From Chthoniobacterales bacterium (lineage in GTDB: Bacteria > Verrucomicrobiota > Verrucomicrobiae > Chthoniobacterales > UBA10450): DNA of 9,127 nucleotides. The stretch's first letter is position 1; every line of letters begins with the position of its first letter. The stretch lies in contig QHBL01000257.1 in assembly GCA_003244125.1 (NCBI GenBank), forward strand, positions 1 through 9,127, in the 5' to 3' direction. The notes beneath the pieces were generated by a model. The model saw only the letters and a list, made by a program, of their open reading frames with translations. It did not search any database and had not been told where the DNA came from. A program made the position numbers and the translations under genes. Shown here one piece after another: positions 1-6,178 of this stretch.

Positions 1-1976
1 TCCCAGCCGGGATCGTGGGCGAGCGGAGTGACCGGGATGTGTTCGTCTTCGATCAGCTCTTCCGGTGTGAGCTCGGGCGGGAGTGGCGGCGGTAATGGTT
101 TCCGCGCGTGCGCGGCGAAGTCTTCGGGAAACTTTTGCACGAAGCTTTGTGTCGGCCAGGCGCAGGCTTCGCCGAAAGCGCAGATGGTTCGGCCGGCGAT
201 ATTGTCGCCGATGGATTTGAGCGTCGCGGGATCTTGTTGCACGCCGCCGCCGAGTAGCATCCGTTCGGTGATTTTCTTCATCCAAAGCGAACCTTCGCGG
301 CACGGCGTGCACTGGCCGCAGGATTCGTGTGCATAGAACTCGTTAATATTGTTCAGCGCCCAGACCATGTCCCGCGAATCATCCAGCACGATCACGCCGC
401 CGGAGCCGGCCATGGAGCCGCAGGCAGCTAACGAGTCAAAGTCCATCGGGATCTCGTTAATGGAAATCTCGCGCTCTTTCAGTTTGAAGTGCTCGTCCGC
501 GCGCAAGACTTTCGCGGAGCTGCCGCCGGGAATTACCGCTTTGAGATTGCGTCCGAACTTCAGCCCGCCGGCCATTTCGTAGATGAGCTGACCCATTGTC
601 ACCGCGCCGACTTCGATCTCGAAATAACCCGGCCTATTCACATCGCCGCTGACGCAGACGATACGCGTGCCGGTGTTGTTCGGCCGCCCCAGCCTGGCGT
701 ATTCCGCGCCGCCCATCGCGATGATATGCTTCACGTGGCAAAGTGTCTCGACGTTGTTGACGATCGTCGGCGACATGTAGAGGCCGAGCACGGCGGGGAA
801 ATACGGCGGCTTGATTCGCGGATAGGCGCGCTTGCCTTCTAACGACTCGATGAGGCCCGTTTCTTCGCCGCAAATGTAAGCGCCCGCGCCCCGGTGGATG
901 TAAATCTCAACGTCGAACCCGGCGAGGCCGAGAATATCTTTCCCGAGGAAATTGTGCGCGCGCGCTTCTTCGATCGCGCGCTCCAGAATCTGCGCGCCGT
1001 GCGGAAACTCGCCGCGGATGTAAATATAAGCCGTCTTCACTCCGAGCGCGAAGCACGAGATCAACATGCCTTCGAGCATCTGGTGCGGATCTTCGTGGAT
1101 GATGTAGCGATCCTTGAATGTGCCCGGCTCGGACTCGTCTGCGTTGCAGATTAGATAAACCGGCTTCTTCTCGTCCGGTTTTATAAAGCTCCACTTTACG
1201 CCGCAGGGGAAACCAGCGCCGCCACGGCCACGTAGCCCCGATGTTTTTACCTCATTGACGATCGCGGCGCGCGACATCGTCACGGCTTTCTTTAACTGCT
1301 CGTAGCCGCCATCGTGCAGATAGCAGTCGATGTCCGGCGTCCAGTCGCTGCGGCCGATGTTTTTGAAAACGAGACGGTGCTCGAGAGGATGGGGGAATTG
1401 GTGATTGGTGATCCGTGATCGGTGATCAAAAAGAATGTTCGGCGCGATTTCTGGGCGCACGTTTTCGTGCAGGTCGTCGTCGACCATGCAAACCGGGGCG
1501 GTGCCGCAGCTGGCGAGACATTCGACGAACTCGATCGAGTAGTTTCCGTCTTCGCTGACGGAAACCGGGTTGTGCATTCCATCGGTGTCACTGGAGGGAC
1601 GGGCTCTGTTTTGTCCCTCAAGCGCAGAGGACGCCACGGAGGTCATCCCTCCAATGGCGATGGCCGCCCTGAGGTTCTCCATTACCTGATAGCTGCCGGC
1701 CATAGCGCAGCTCAACGTGCGACAAACCCGGATGTGCGTTTTGCCCGCGCGCTGTTGGCGCAGCATTGGATAAAACGTGACCAGCTCGAGAATGTTGATC
1801 GGCTGCAGCTCCAGCTTGGCTGCGATCCACTCCACGCCCTCATCGCTGATGAACCCGAACTGTTCCTGCCACAGATGCAGCAAAGGGAGCGCGGCGCTGC
1901 GTTTCCGATCCGGCGGATAATGCGTGATGGCCTCGTCCGCTTTCCGCTCGAATTCAGCCGGAATCGTTGTCGCCAT
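1..1976 (-). CDS. nuoEF: NADH-quinone oxidoreductase NuoE-NuoF fusion (3' end cut by window edge)
   Basis: One stop-free frame of 658 complete codons encodes the NADH-oxidising module of respiratory complex I: NADH to FMN (NuoF) plus the NuoE [2Fe-2S] cluster. Residues 1-182 are NuoE (thioredoxin-like ferredoxin fold) with cluster ligands C85-x4-C90 and C153-x3-C157 (VECLASCG). Residues 183-197 are a linker. From about 198 it is NuoF: FRNIGR-like start (FKNIGR, 204-209), [16 protein letters not shown] (247-262) of the FMN/NADH site, then [14 protein letters not shown] and [12 protein letters not shown], and [4Fe-4S] ligands C553, C556, C559 ([12 protein letters not shown]) with C599. The frame was checked base by base across the junction: no stop, and no ATG, GTG or TTG near the NuoF start (nearest upstream is GTG at 1460). 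The ATG at 1976 directly follows the TAG of the upstream lipoprotein gene. HoxF and FdsB are known natural NuoE-NuoF fusions, but the nuoD neighbour supports complex I. A 22-residue insertion (108-129) is repeat-derived. NuoF is nearly complete; only its last residues lie outside the window. Confidence 0.93.
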   Translation of the reverse strand, partial: MATTIPAEFERKADEAITHYPPDRKRSAALPLLHLWQEQFGFISDEGVEWIAAKLELQPINILELVTFYPMLRQQRAGKTHIRVCRTLSCAMAGSYQVMENLRAAIAIGGMTSVASSALEGQNRARPSSDTDGMHNPVSVSEDGNYSIEFVECLASCGTAPVCMVDDDLHENVRPEIAPNILFDHRSRITNHQFPHPLEHRLVFKNIGRSDWTPDIDCYLHDGGYEQLKKAVTMSRAAIVNEVKTSGLRGRGGAGFPCGVKWSFIKPDEKKPVYLICNADESEPGTFKDRYIIHEDPHQMLEGMLISCFALGVKTAYIYIRGEFPHGAQILERAIEEARAHNFLGKDILGLAGFDVEIYIHRGAGAYICGEETGLIESLEGKRAYPRIKPPYFPAVLGLYMSPTIVNNVETLCHVKHIIAMGGAEYARLGRPNNTGTRIVCVSGDVNRPGYFEIEVGAVTMGQLIYEMAGGLKFGRNLKAVIPGGSSAKVLRADEHFKLKEREISINEIPMDFDSLAACGSMAGSGGVIVLDDSRDMVWALNNINEFYAHESCGQCTPCREGSLWMKKITERMLLGGGVQQDPATLKSIGDNIAGRTICAFGEACAWPTQSFVQKFPEDFAAHARKPLPPPLPPELTPEELIEDEHIPVTPLAHDPGW
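1400..1427. repeat. Heptamer tandem repeat (4 copies) at the NuoE/NuoF junction
   Basis: Plus strand reads GGTGATT, GGTGATC, CGTGATC, GGTGATC head to tail, four 7-base units with two variable positions. On the coding (minus) strand it encodes residues about 184-193 of the fusion, the linker between the NuoE and NuoF domains, of low-complexity character ([10 protein letters not shown]). The position at the exact domain boundary suggests repeat insertion or expansion removed the nuoE stop and nuoF start; that origin is inferred. Confidence 0.8.
1590..1655. repeat. Degenerate 66-bp palindrome inserted in frame in the NuoE domain
   Basis: The outermost pair TGGAGGGA (1592-1599) and TCCCTCCA (1646-1653) is a perfect 8-bp inverted repeat. 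Comparing the 30-base left arm (1590-1619) with the reverse complement of the right arm (1626-1655) gives 19 of 30 matches around a 6-base centre. The element covers codons 108-129 exactly, 22 residues rich in Ser, Ala and Gly. They lie between the NuoE cysteine pairs, in a segment where usual NuoE proteins have a shorter loop. Probably a REP-like or MITE-like mobile palindrome that kept the frame; the family is not identified. Confidence 0.65.
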
Positions 1977-2246
1977 CTACTTCGGAAGCGTGCTCGATTT
2001 CGCCACCACCTTGTCGTCCTTGAACAGGATCGTCACCGTGCCGTTGGATTGCCGGTAATTGTAAGTCATGCGCTTCAACATCATGAAATCCTTCGTCTCC
2101 ACGGCGGTCGGCGGGCCGAGAATTGATTCCACCTGTTTCTTTGTCATGCCTTCGCTCACCTCATCGACGTTGGCCTGCGTCAGGCGTTGACCAGTGCAGG
2201 CGACCAGCAGCGCGCTGAGCACGGCCGCGCCCAGCCAGCGCCTCAT
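1977..2246 (-). CDS. BamE/SmpA-like small lipoprotein, second of a tandem pair
   Basis: An 89-residue protein with a lipoprotein signal peptide: basic MRRW, a hydrophobic stretch, then lipobox LVAC with the acylated cysteine at residue 17. The mature part resembles the SmpA/BamE (OmlA) fold, with the signature EGMTKKQVESILGPP at about residues 32-46 and a beta-rich remainder ending in a lysine tail. Residue +2 after the cysteine is Thr, so by the E. coli Lol rule it would go to the outer membrane. It is a paralogue of the upstream gene: 20 of 43 ungapped positions identical (residues 22-64 against 25-67), with cysteine at the same residue number. It starts in an ATGA overlap with the upstream stop and its TAG abuts the NuoE ATG, so translation is probably coupled. 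Its role is unknown; placement in a nuo operon hints at envelope-side assembly or stability of complex I, which is inference. Confidence 0.85.
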   Translation of the reverse strand: MRRWLGAAVLSALLVACTGQRLTQANVDEVSEGMTKKQVESILGPPTAVETKDFMMLKRMTYNYRQSNGTVTILFKDDKVVAKSSTLPK

Positions 2247-2527
2247 TGCGTATCGAGATTTGTCGTCTTGCTTTCCACCTTGTTGTCGCCGTTAAACGCG
2301 ATCTCCGCGAAACGCGTGCCGTTTTCGTAACGGTAAATTGTCCGATGCACCACCAGCATGTCTTTACTTTCCGTCTTCACCGGCGGGCCGAGCAATTGCT
2401 CCACCTGCGCTTTGCTCATGCCTTCAGTGATCTTGTTGTAATTGTCGAGCGTCAGCCGCGAGACCGGGTTGTGATTGCAGGCTGCGAACGCAATCGCGGC
2501 GACGAGAAGAAGTATGTATTTGTGCAT
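2243..2527 (-). CDS. BamE/SmpA-like small lipoprotein, first of a tandem pair
   Basis: A 94-residue protein with an N-terminal signal (residues 1-16) ending in FAAC, cysteine at 17. Phe at the -3 lipobox position is less usual than Leu but tolerated. The mature domain carries EGMSKAQVEQLLGPP (about residues 35-49), the GM-x-K-x-QV-x3-LG-x-P signature of SmpA/BamE-like domains, followed by a KD turn, a tyrosine pair and an acidic/basic beta region. It starts four bases after the nuoD stop and overlaps the next lipoprotein gene by ATGA. A weak AGG lies about 6 bases before the ATG. In known families BamE is an outer-membrane lipoprotein of the BAM complex; these two are shorter relatives and should not be called BamE itself. 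Function with complex I is not established. Confidence 0.85.
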   Translation of the reverse strand: MHKYILLLVAAIAFAACNHNPVSRLTLDNYNKITEGMSKAQVEQLLGPPVKTESKDMLVVHRTIYRYENGTRFAEIAFNGDNKVESKTTNLDTQ

Positions 2528-2530
2528 CGT

Positions 2531-3805
2531 TTACCTGTCGCATTCTCCCATGACAAAATCCAGACTGCCGAGAATCGCCACCACGTCGCTGATCATCGCG
2601 CCGGGCAGCAGCTCGGGCAGGATGCTCAGGTTCACAAACGAGGGCGAGCGAATCTTCAACCGATGCGGCACGCCACCGCCTTTCGAGTTAATATAAAAGC
2701 CGAGTTCGCCCTTCGGATTTTCCGCGCCGAAATAGATTTCGCCCGGCGGTGCTTTCAGCCCTTCCGTCACCACGATGAAATGGTGAATCAGCTCCTCCAT
2801 TTTTGTCATTACCCGCGCTTTCGGCGGCAGCATGTTTTTCCAATCGGCCACGTTGATCGGACCGCCCGGCAGCTTGTCCATAACCTGGCGGAGAATCTTC
2901 GCGCTCTCCCGCATTTCCTGGAGACGCACGAGATAACGGTCGTAGCTGTCACCCGTGGTGCCGACGACGACCTCGAAATCGTATTGCTCGTAATCGAGAT
3001 ACGGATGCTTCCTGCGCAGATCGTGTTCAACGCCGCTGCCGCGAAGATTTGGTCCTGAAAGCGCATATGCGATGGCGCGCTCGCGCGGGATCACGCCAAT
3101 GTCTTTCGTGCGATCGACAAAAATGCGATTGCGCGTAAGCAGGTGATCGCATTCATCAAGGCTCGGCCCGAAGCCATCGAGAAACAATTTCACCGCGGGC
3201 ATGAAGTTATCCGGCAGATCGCGAATCTGCCCGCCGACCCGCGTATAGCTCGTGGTGAAGCGCGCGCCGCTGATGAGCCCGCACAAATCGTAAATCTTTT
3301 CCCGCTGCTCGAAGGTGTAGAGAAACACCGTCATGGCGCCGAGATCGAGCGCCATCGCGCCGAGTCCCATCAGATGCGCGGAGATGCGCGCCAGCTCGCA
3401 GCAGATCACGCGAATCGCTTTGCCCCGAGAGGGAATCTCCCAGCCCATGAGTTTCTCCACCGCGAGCGAGTAAGCGACGTTATTCGCCAGCGGCGCAAGG
3501 TAGTCGAGCCGATCGGTGTAGGGCACGAACTGATTGTATTGCATGTTCTCGGCGATCTTCTCATCACCGCGGTGGAGAAAGCCAACGTCAGGCGTCGCTT
3601 TCGTGATAACCTCGCCATCCATCTCGAGCACGAGCCGCAACACCCCATGCGTAGCCGGATGCGACGGCCCCATGTTGAGCACCATCTTCTCGCCAATGTC
3701 CTCGCTGCCCGGCTGCTGCTCACGTTCATCGCGCAGCGCCGCATCGGCCGCGACGACGCGCGTCACAGGATCAGGCGATTCGATTTCGCGAGTGGTAAAA
3801 GCCAT
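2531..3805 (-). CDS. nuoD: NADH-quinone oxidoreductase subunit D
   Basis: A 424-residue NuoD (49-kDa subunit), the quinone-site subunit in the cytoplasmic arm of complex I. It is related to the large subunit of NiFe hydrogenases but lacks their metal-binding cysteines. Visible family motifs: MVLNMGPSHPATHGVLRL (about 41-58; His49 and His53 in the quinone loop), DVGFLHRGDEKIAE, YTDRLDYLAPL with Tyr102 matching the conserved quinone tyrosine by position, and the C-terminal IRSPSFVNL...ILGSLDFVMGECDR end typical of the family. Length fits a separate NuoD, not a NuoCD fusion. The N-terminal 40 residues are a charged extension before the core; the ATG at 3805 is kept because the total length is normal. 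It is the first gene of this minus-strand unit; no nuoA, nuoB or nuoC lies upstream, where fabD diverges instead. Confidence 0.96.
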   Translation of the reverse strand: MAFTTREIESPDPVTRVVAADAALRDEREQQPGSEDIGEKMVLNMGPSHPATHGVLRLVLEMDGEVITKATPDVGFLHRGDEKIAENMQYNQFVPYTDRLDYLAPLANNVAYSLAVEKLMGWEIPSRGKAIRVICCELARISAHLMGLGAMALDLGAMTVFLYTFEQREKIYDLCGLISGARFTTSYTRVGGQIRDLPDNFMPAVKLFLDGFGPSLDECDHLLTRNRIFVDRTKDIGVIPRERAIAYALSGPNLRGSGVEHDLRRKHPYLDYEQYDFEVVVGTTGDSYDRYLVRLQEMRESAKILRQVMDKLPGGPINVADWKNMLPPKARVMTKMEELIHHFIVVTEGLKAPPGEIYFGAENPKGELGFYINSKGGGVPHRLKIRSPSFVNLSILPELLPGAMISDVVAILGSLDFVMGECDR

Positions 3806-3819
3806 GAGGAAGCTGCGCG

Positions 3820-3825
3820 ATTATG
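3820..3825 (-). promoter_or_regulatory. Possible -10 box for nuoD
   Basis: Minus strand reads CATAAT (5 of 6 to TATAAT) about 14 bases upstream of the nuoD ATG. The best -35-like TTG lies 19 bases further upstream and is poor. If used, the leader would be only a few bases long, which agrees with the absence of a Shine-Dalgarno motif before nuoD. Weak evidence. Confidence 0.25.
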
Positions 3826-3864
3826 CTCGCCAGCCCTCCCACGCGCGCAAGCGCATTTCTCTGG

Positions 3865-3998
3865 TTCTGGGGAGCACAGGCTGCCAGCCTGTCGTTCGCG
3901 GCAGCTTGCCGCGAACGTGTCGTGGTCCGGCGGAGCGTTGCCACCGGCATTTGGCCAGCGGCCAAATGCTACAGGCTGGCAGCGTGCGCTCCCCAGAA
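3865..3998. repeat. 134-bp inverted-repeat element with two internal hairpins
   Basis: Terminal arms of 28 bases (3865-3892 and 3971-3998) match as an inverted repeat at 26 of 28 positions; both outer ends start TTCTGGGGAGC when read inward and end in GCTGCCAGCCTGT. Inside are two perfect hairpins: an 11-bp stem with a 3-base loop (3893-3903 / 3907-3917) and a 10-bp stem with a 3-base loop (3947-3956 / 3960-3969). There is no coding capacity for a transposase, so it looks like a non-autonomous MITE or REP/BIME-type repeat. It fills most of the 234-bp divergent nuoD-fabD spacer (3806-4039) and could also influence transcription of both genes; nothing else is recognisable there except a weak nuoD -10. 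Confidence 0.85.
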
Positions 3999-4039
3999 AT
4001 CTGCTCGCCGCGTGCAGCGTCGCGCGTTAGTCGTCAGTT

Positions 4040-4996
4040 ATGCCACGCAAAATCGGGCTGCTCTTTGCCGGACAAGGCGCGCAGTGCGTCGGGATGGGGA
4101 AAGATCTGGTGCAGGAATTTCCCGTCGCGGCCGAGACGTTTAAACGCGCCGACGCGATTCTCGGTCGCAAGCTGAGTGAGACCACGTGGAATGGTCCCCT
4201 CGATGAGCTGACGAAAACGTCAAATTGCCAGTCGGCGCTTTTTGTTCACGGCCTGGCGGCGCTCGCTGTCCTGCGCGACCTGGCTGGCGATCTTTTCATC
4301 GAGGCTGCCGCTGGCCTCTCACTCGGCGAATTAACAGCGCACGCGGCCGCGGGCACTTTCGATTTCGAGAGCGGCTTGCGCCTGGTGCAGAAACGCGGCA
4401 CGCTGATGGAGGAAGCCTGCGCGGCCACGGAAGGCGCGATGGTGGCGCTGATTGGCGCGGATGAGAATTCCGCTCGCTCACTCGCGGCGGCCGCTGATGT
4501 AGATGTAGCCAACATCAATTCGCCCGGGCAGATCGTGCTTTCGGGTGAGCGGGCGAAGATCGAAGCGGCAGCGTCGTTAGCTAAAGAGTTCGCCATTCGC
4601 CGCGCAACGATGCTCAACGTCGCCGGCGCCTATCACTCGCGGCTAATGGAGAGCGCGTATCGACAATTCGGCGCCGCATTGCTCGAAACGCAGATGCAAC
4701 TGCCGCGCTTCACGGTCGTGAGCAATGTCACCGGCGGAGCAGTGACGACGTTGCCTGATATCCGGCAGACGCTCCAGGAGCAGATCACCGGCACGGTGCG
4801 CTGGGTCGATTGCATGGAGGGAATGCTCGCGCGCGGCTGCGATTTGTTCATCGAGCTTGGCCCGGGCGGCGTGCTCGCCGGCTTGCTTGGGCGCACGCGC
4901 AAAGGCGTGGCCGTGATCTCGATCAGCGATGTGGCGGCGGCGCGTGCTTGCGCCGCGCAGCTGCAACGAGTTGCTTTGCCGGGCGAGATTGTCTAG
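4040..4996 (+). CDS. fabD: Malonyl-CoA:acyl-carrier-protein transacylase
   Basis: A 318-residue FabD, which moves malonyl from CoA to ACP to start fatty-acid elongation in the cytoplasm (E. coli enzyme: 309 residues). Motifs in order: LLFAGQGAQCVGMGKDL near the start (oxyanion GQGAQ at 11-15), nucleophile elbow GLSLGE with Ser94 (family normally GHSLGE, so His is replaced by Leu before the serine), QKRG with Arg119 for the malonyl carboxylate, NINSPGQIVLSG, AGAYHSRLM with catalytic His199, and the C-terminal ELGPGGVLAGLLGR. All catalytic residues are present. The start fits the family N-terminus; no Shine-Dalgarno is seen. It heads a plus-strand operon with yqeY 9 bases downstream and is divergent from nuoD. 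Confidence 0.96.
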   Translation: MPRKIGLLFAGQGAQCVGMGKDLVQEFPVAAETFKRADAILGRKLSETTWNGPLDELTKTSNCQSALFVHGLAALAVLRDLAGDLFIEAAAGLSLGELTAHAAAGTFDFESGLRLVQKRGTLMEEACAATEGAMVALIGADENSARSLAAAADVDVANINSPGQIVLSGERAKIEAAASLAKEFAIRRATMLNVAGAYHSRLMESAYRQFGAALLETQMQLPRFTVVSNVTGGAVTTLPDIRQTLQEQITGTVRWVDCMEGMLARGCDLFIELGPGGVLAGLLGRTRKGVAVISISDVAAARACAAQLQRVALPGEIV

Positions 4997-5005
4997 CATC
5001 GCGCG

Positions 5006-5461
5006 ATGTCGTTGCAGCAGAAGATTAATGACGATCTGAAGGAGGCCATGCGCGCGAAAGACGCTGCGCGACTTAGCGTCTTGCGCCTGGTCAAAGCGGC
5101 GCTGATGAATTCTGCGATCGAGAAAGTCGGCGCCGATGGCGAACTCAATGATGCCGACGCAACCGCGGTCATTCGCAAGCAGGTGAAGGAACGGCAGGAT
5201 TCAATCGAGAGCTTTAAAAAAGGCGGCCGGCCGGAGCTTGCGGAGAAAGAGAATGCGGAAATCGCGGTGCTCAACGCCTATCTCCCGCAGGCAATGAGCG
5301 CGGAGGAATTGCAGAGCATTGTCAGCGAAACGATCCGCGAAACGGGCGCGACCTCGCGTGCACAAATGGGCGCGGTGATGAAGGCGTTGCAAACGAAAGT
5401 GGCGGGACGCGCCGACGGCAAGACGCTGAGCGCAGAAGTGCAGCGGCAGTTGCGAAGTTGA
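5006..5461 (+). CDS. yqeY: GatB/YqeY-domain protein
   Basis: A 151-residue protein of the YqeY family, the usual length (about 150). It is an all-helical, highly charged cytoplasmic protein. Family marks: start LQQKINDDLKEAMRAKDAARLSVLRLVKAAL, then IRKQVKERQDSIESFKKGGRPELAEKENAEIAVLNAYLPQ at about 53-92, and the C-terminal half GATSRAQMGAVMKAL...ADGKTLSAEVQRQL, the part shared with the tail domain of GatB (tRNA-binding in the amidotransferase). The molecular role of stand-alone YqeY is poorly defined; tRNA-linked function is inferred from the domain. It sits between fabD and ispD, with an 18-base gap to ispD, so it is co-transcribed. Confidence 0.94.
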   Translation: MSLQQKINDDLKEAMRAKDAARLSVLRLVKAALMNSAIEKVGADGELNDADATAVIRKQVKERQDSIESFKKGGRPELAEKENAEIAVLNAYLPQAMSAEELQSIVSETIRETGATSRAQMGAVMKALQTKVAGRADGKTLSAEVQRQLRS

Positions 5462-5479
5462 GGTCGGAGCCGGACTGGC

Positions 5480-6178
5480 ATGGTTGACAGGTTGAGGCTG
5501 AGCGCCATCACCGTTGCGGCGGGAAGCAGCACGCGCACAGGGTTCGATAAGGTGCTCGCGCAACTCGCCGGCGAAGCAGTGATAAAGCATTCGCTTTGCG
5601 CATTTGATCGCGCCGCGAGTGTCGACTCAATCGTGGTTGTGGTGCAGCCCGCGAAACTCGATGAAGTGCGGGCGCTGACGAAGGTGATCACGAAAGTGAG
5701 CGCCGTTGTTGCCGGAGGCGAACGGCGGCAGGATTCGGTCGAAGCCGGACTGAGCGCTGTTGCCGGCGAGTTCGTCGCGGTCCACGACGCCGCGCGGCCC
5801 CTCATCACGCCAGGCGAAATCGAACGCATCTTTTCTGCTGCACAAAAACATGGCGCCGCGGTTCTCGCGGCTCCGGTTACGGACACGCTCAAGACTTGCG
5901 ATTCGCAGCAATTCGTCAGCGGATCGATCGATCGCGCGAATGTTTTCGCAATGCAGACGCCGCAGATTTTCCGGCGCTCTCTCTTACTCGAAGCGTTCGG
6001 CCACGTGGCGGACAGATCTCTTCACATCACTGACGAAGTCTCCGCTGTTCAACTGCTCGGAGCAAAGGTGGCGATCGTGCCGGCGCGAGAACACAATATG
6101 AAGATCACGTTCGCGGGCGATTTGGCGCTGGCGGAATTTATTCTGCAATCTCGTCATTCCGAGCGAAGCTTGGGATGA
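5480..6178 (+). CDS. ispD: 2-C-methyl-D-erythritol 4-phosphate cytidylyltransferase
   Basis: A 232-residue IspD, which joins MEP and CTP to give CDP-ME in the non-mevalonate isoprenoid pathway. Motifs: nucleotide-binding AITVAAGSSTRTGFDK (Arg19 and Lys24 match the catalytic Arg and Lys of the family), AGGERRQDSVEAGL, VAVHDAARPLITP, APVTDTLK, DRANVFAMQTPQIF, TDEVSAVQLLGAKVAIVP and NMKITFAGDLALAE. The family's usual PKQF after the Lys loop is replaced by KVLAQL. GGAG about 10 bases before the ATG is a plausible ribosome binding site. The last 11 or so residues (QSRHSERSLG) lie beyond the family core and are encoded by a hairpin repeat; the stop TGA is the final three bases of that hairpin. Its 3' end overlaps the convergent glycosyltransferase gene by 41 bases. 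Confidence 0.95.
   Translation: MVDRLRLSAITVAAGSSTRTGFDKVLAQLAGEAVIKHSLCAFDRAASVDSIVVVVQPAKLDEVRALTKVITKVSAVVAGGERRQDSVEAGLSAVAGEFVAVHDAARPLITPGEIERIFSAAQKHGAAVLAAPVTDTLKTCDSQQFVSGSIDRANVFAMQTPQIFRRSLLLEAFGHVADRSLHITDEVSAVQLLGAKVAIVPAREHNMKITFAGDLALAEFILQSRHSERSLG

Noticed and set aside
1458..1460. GTG on the minus strand as a separate NuoF start.
   Set aside because: It lies inside the conserved NuoE C-terminal segment (HENVRPE), about 25 codons before the NuoF core, with no ribosome binding site and no NuoE stop anywhere after it; a single fused gene is the simpler reading.
1422..2126. A 234-codon plus-strand open frame opposite NuoE.
   Set aside because: It is antisense to the well-supported NuoE domain and one lipoprotein gene, with no family motif; a GC-rich shadow frame.
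3865..3998. The inverted-repeat element as a rho-independent terminator for one of the flanking genes.
   Set aside because: Both flanking genes start there rather than end, and no T-run follows either hairpin.
2246..4030. Two long plus-strand frames (270 and 295 codons) opposite nuoD.
   Set aside because: nuoD carries all family motifs over the same bases; these are His/Arg-rich shadows without domains.
3823..4175. Plus-strand short frames across the inverted-repeat element (such as 3823-4143).
   Set aside because: They read through the repeat arms and out of frame into fabD; the hairpin content explains the apparent coding.
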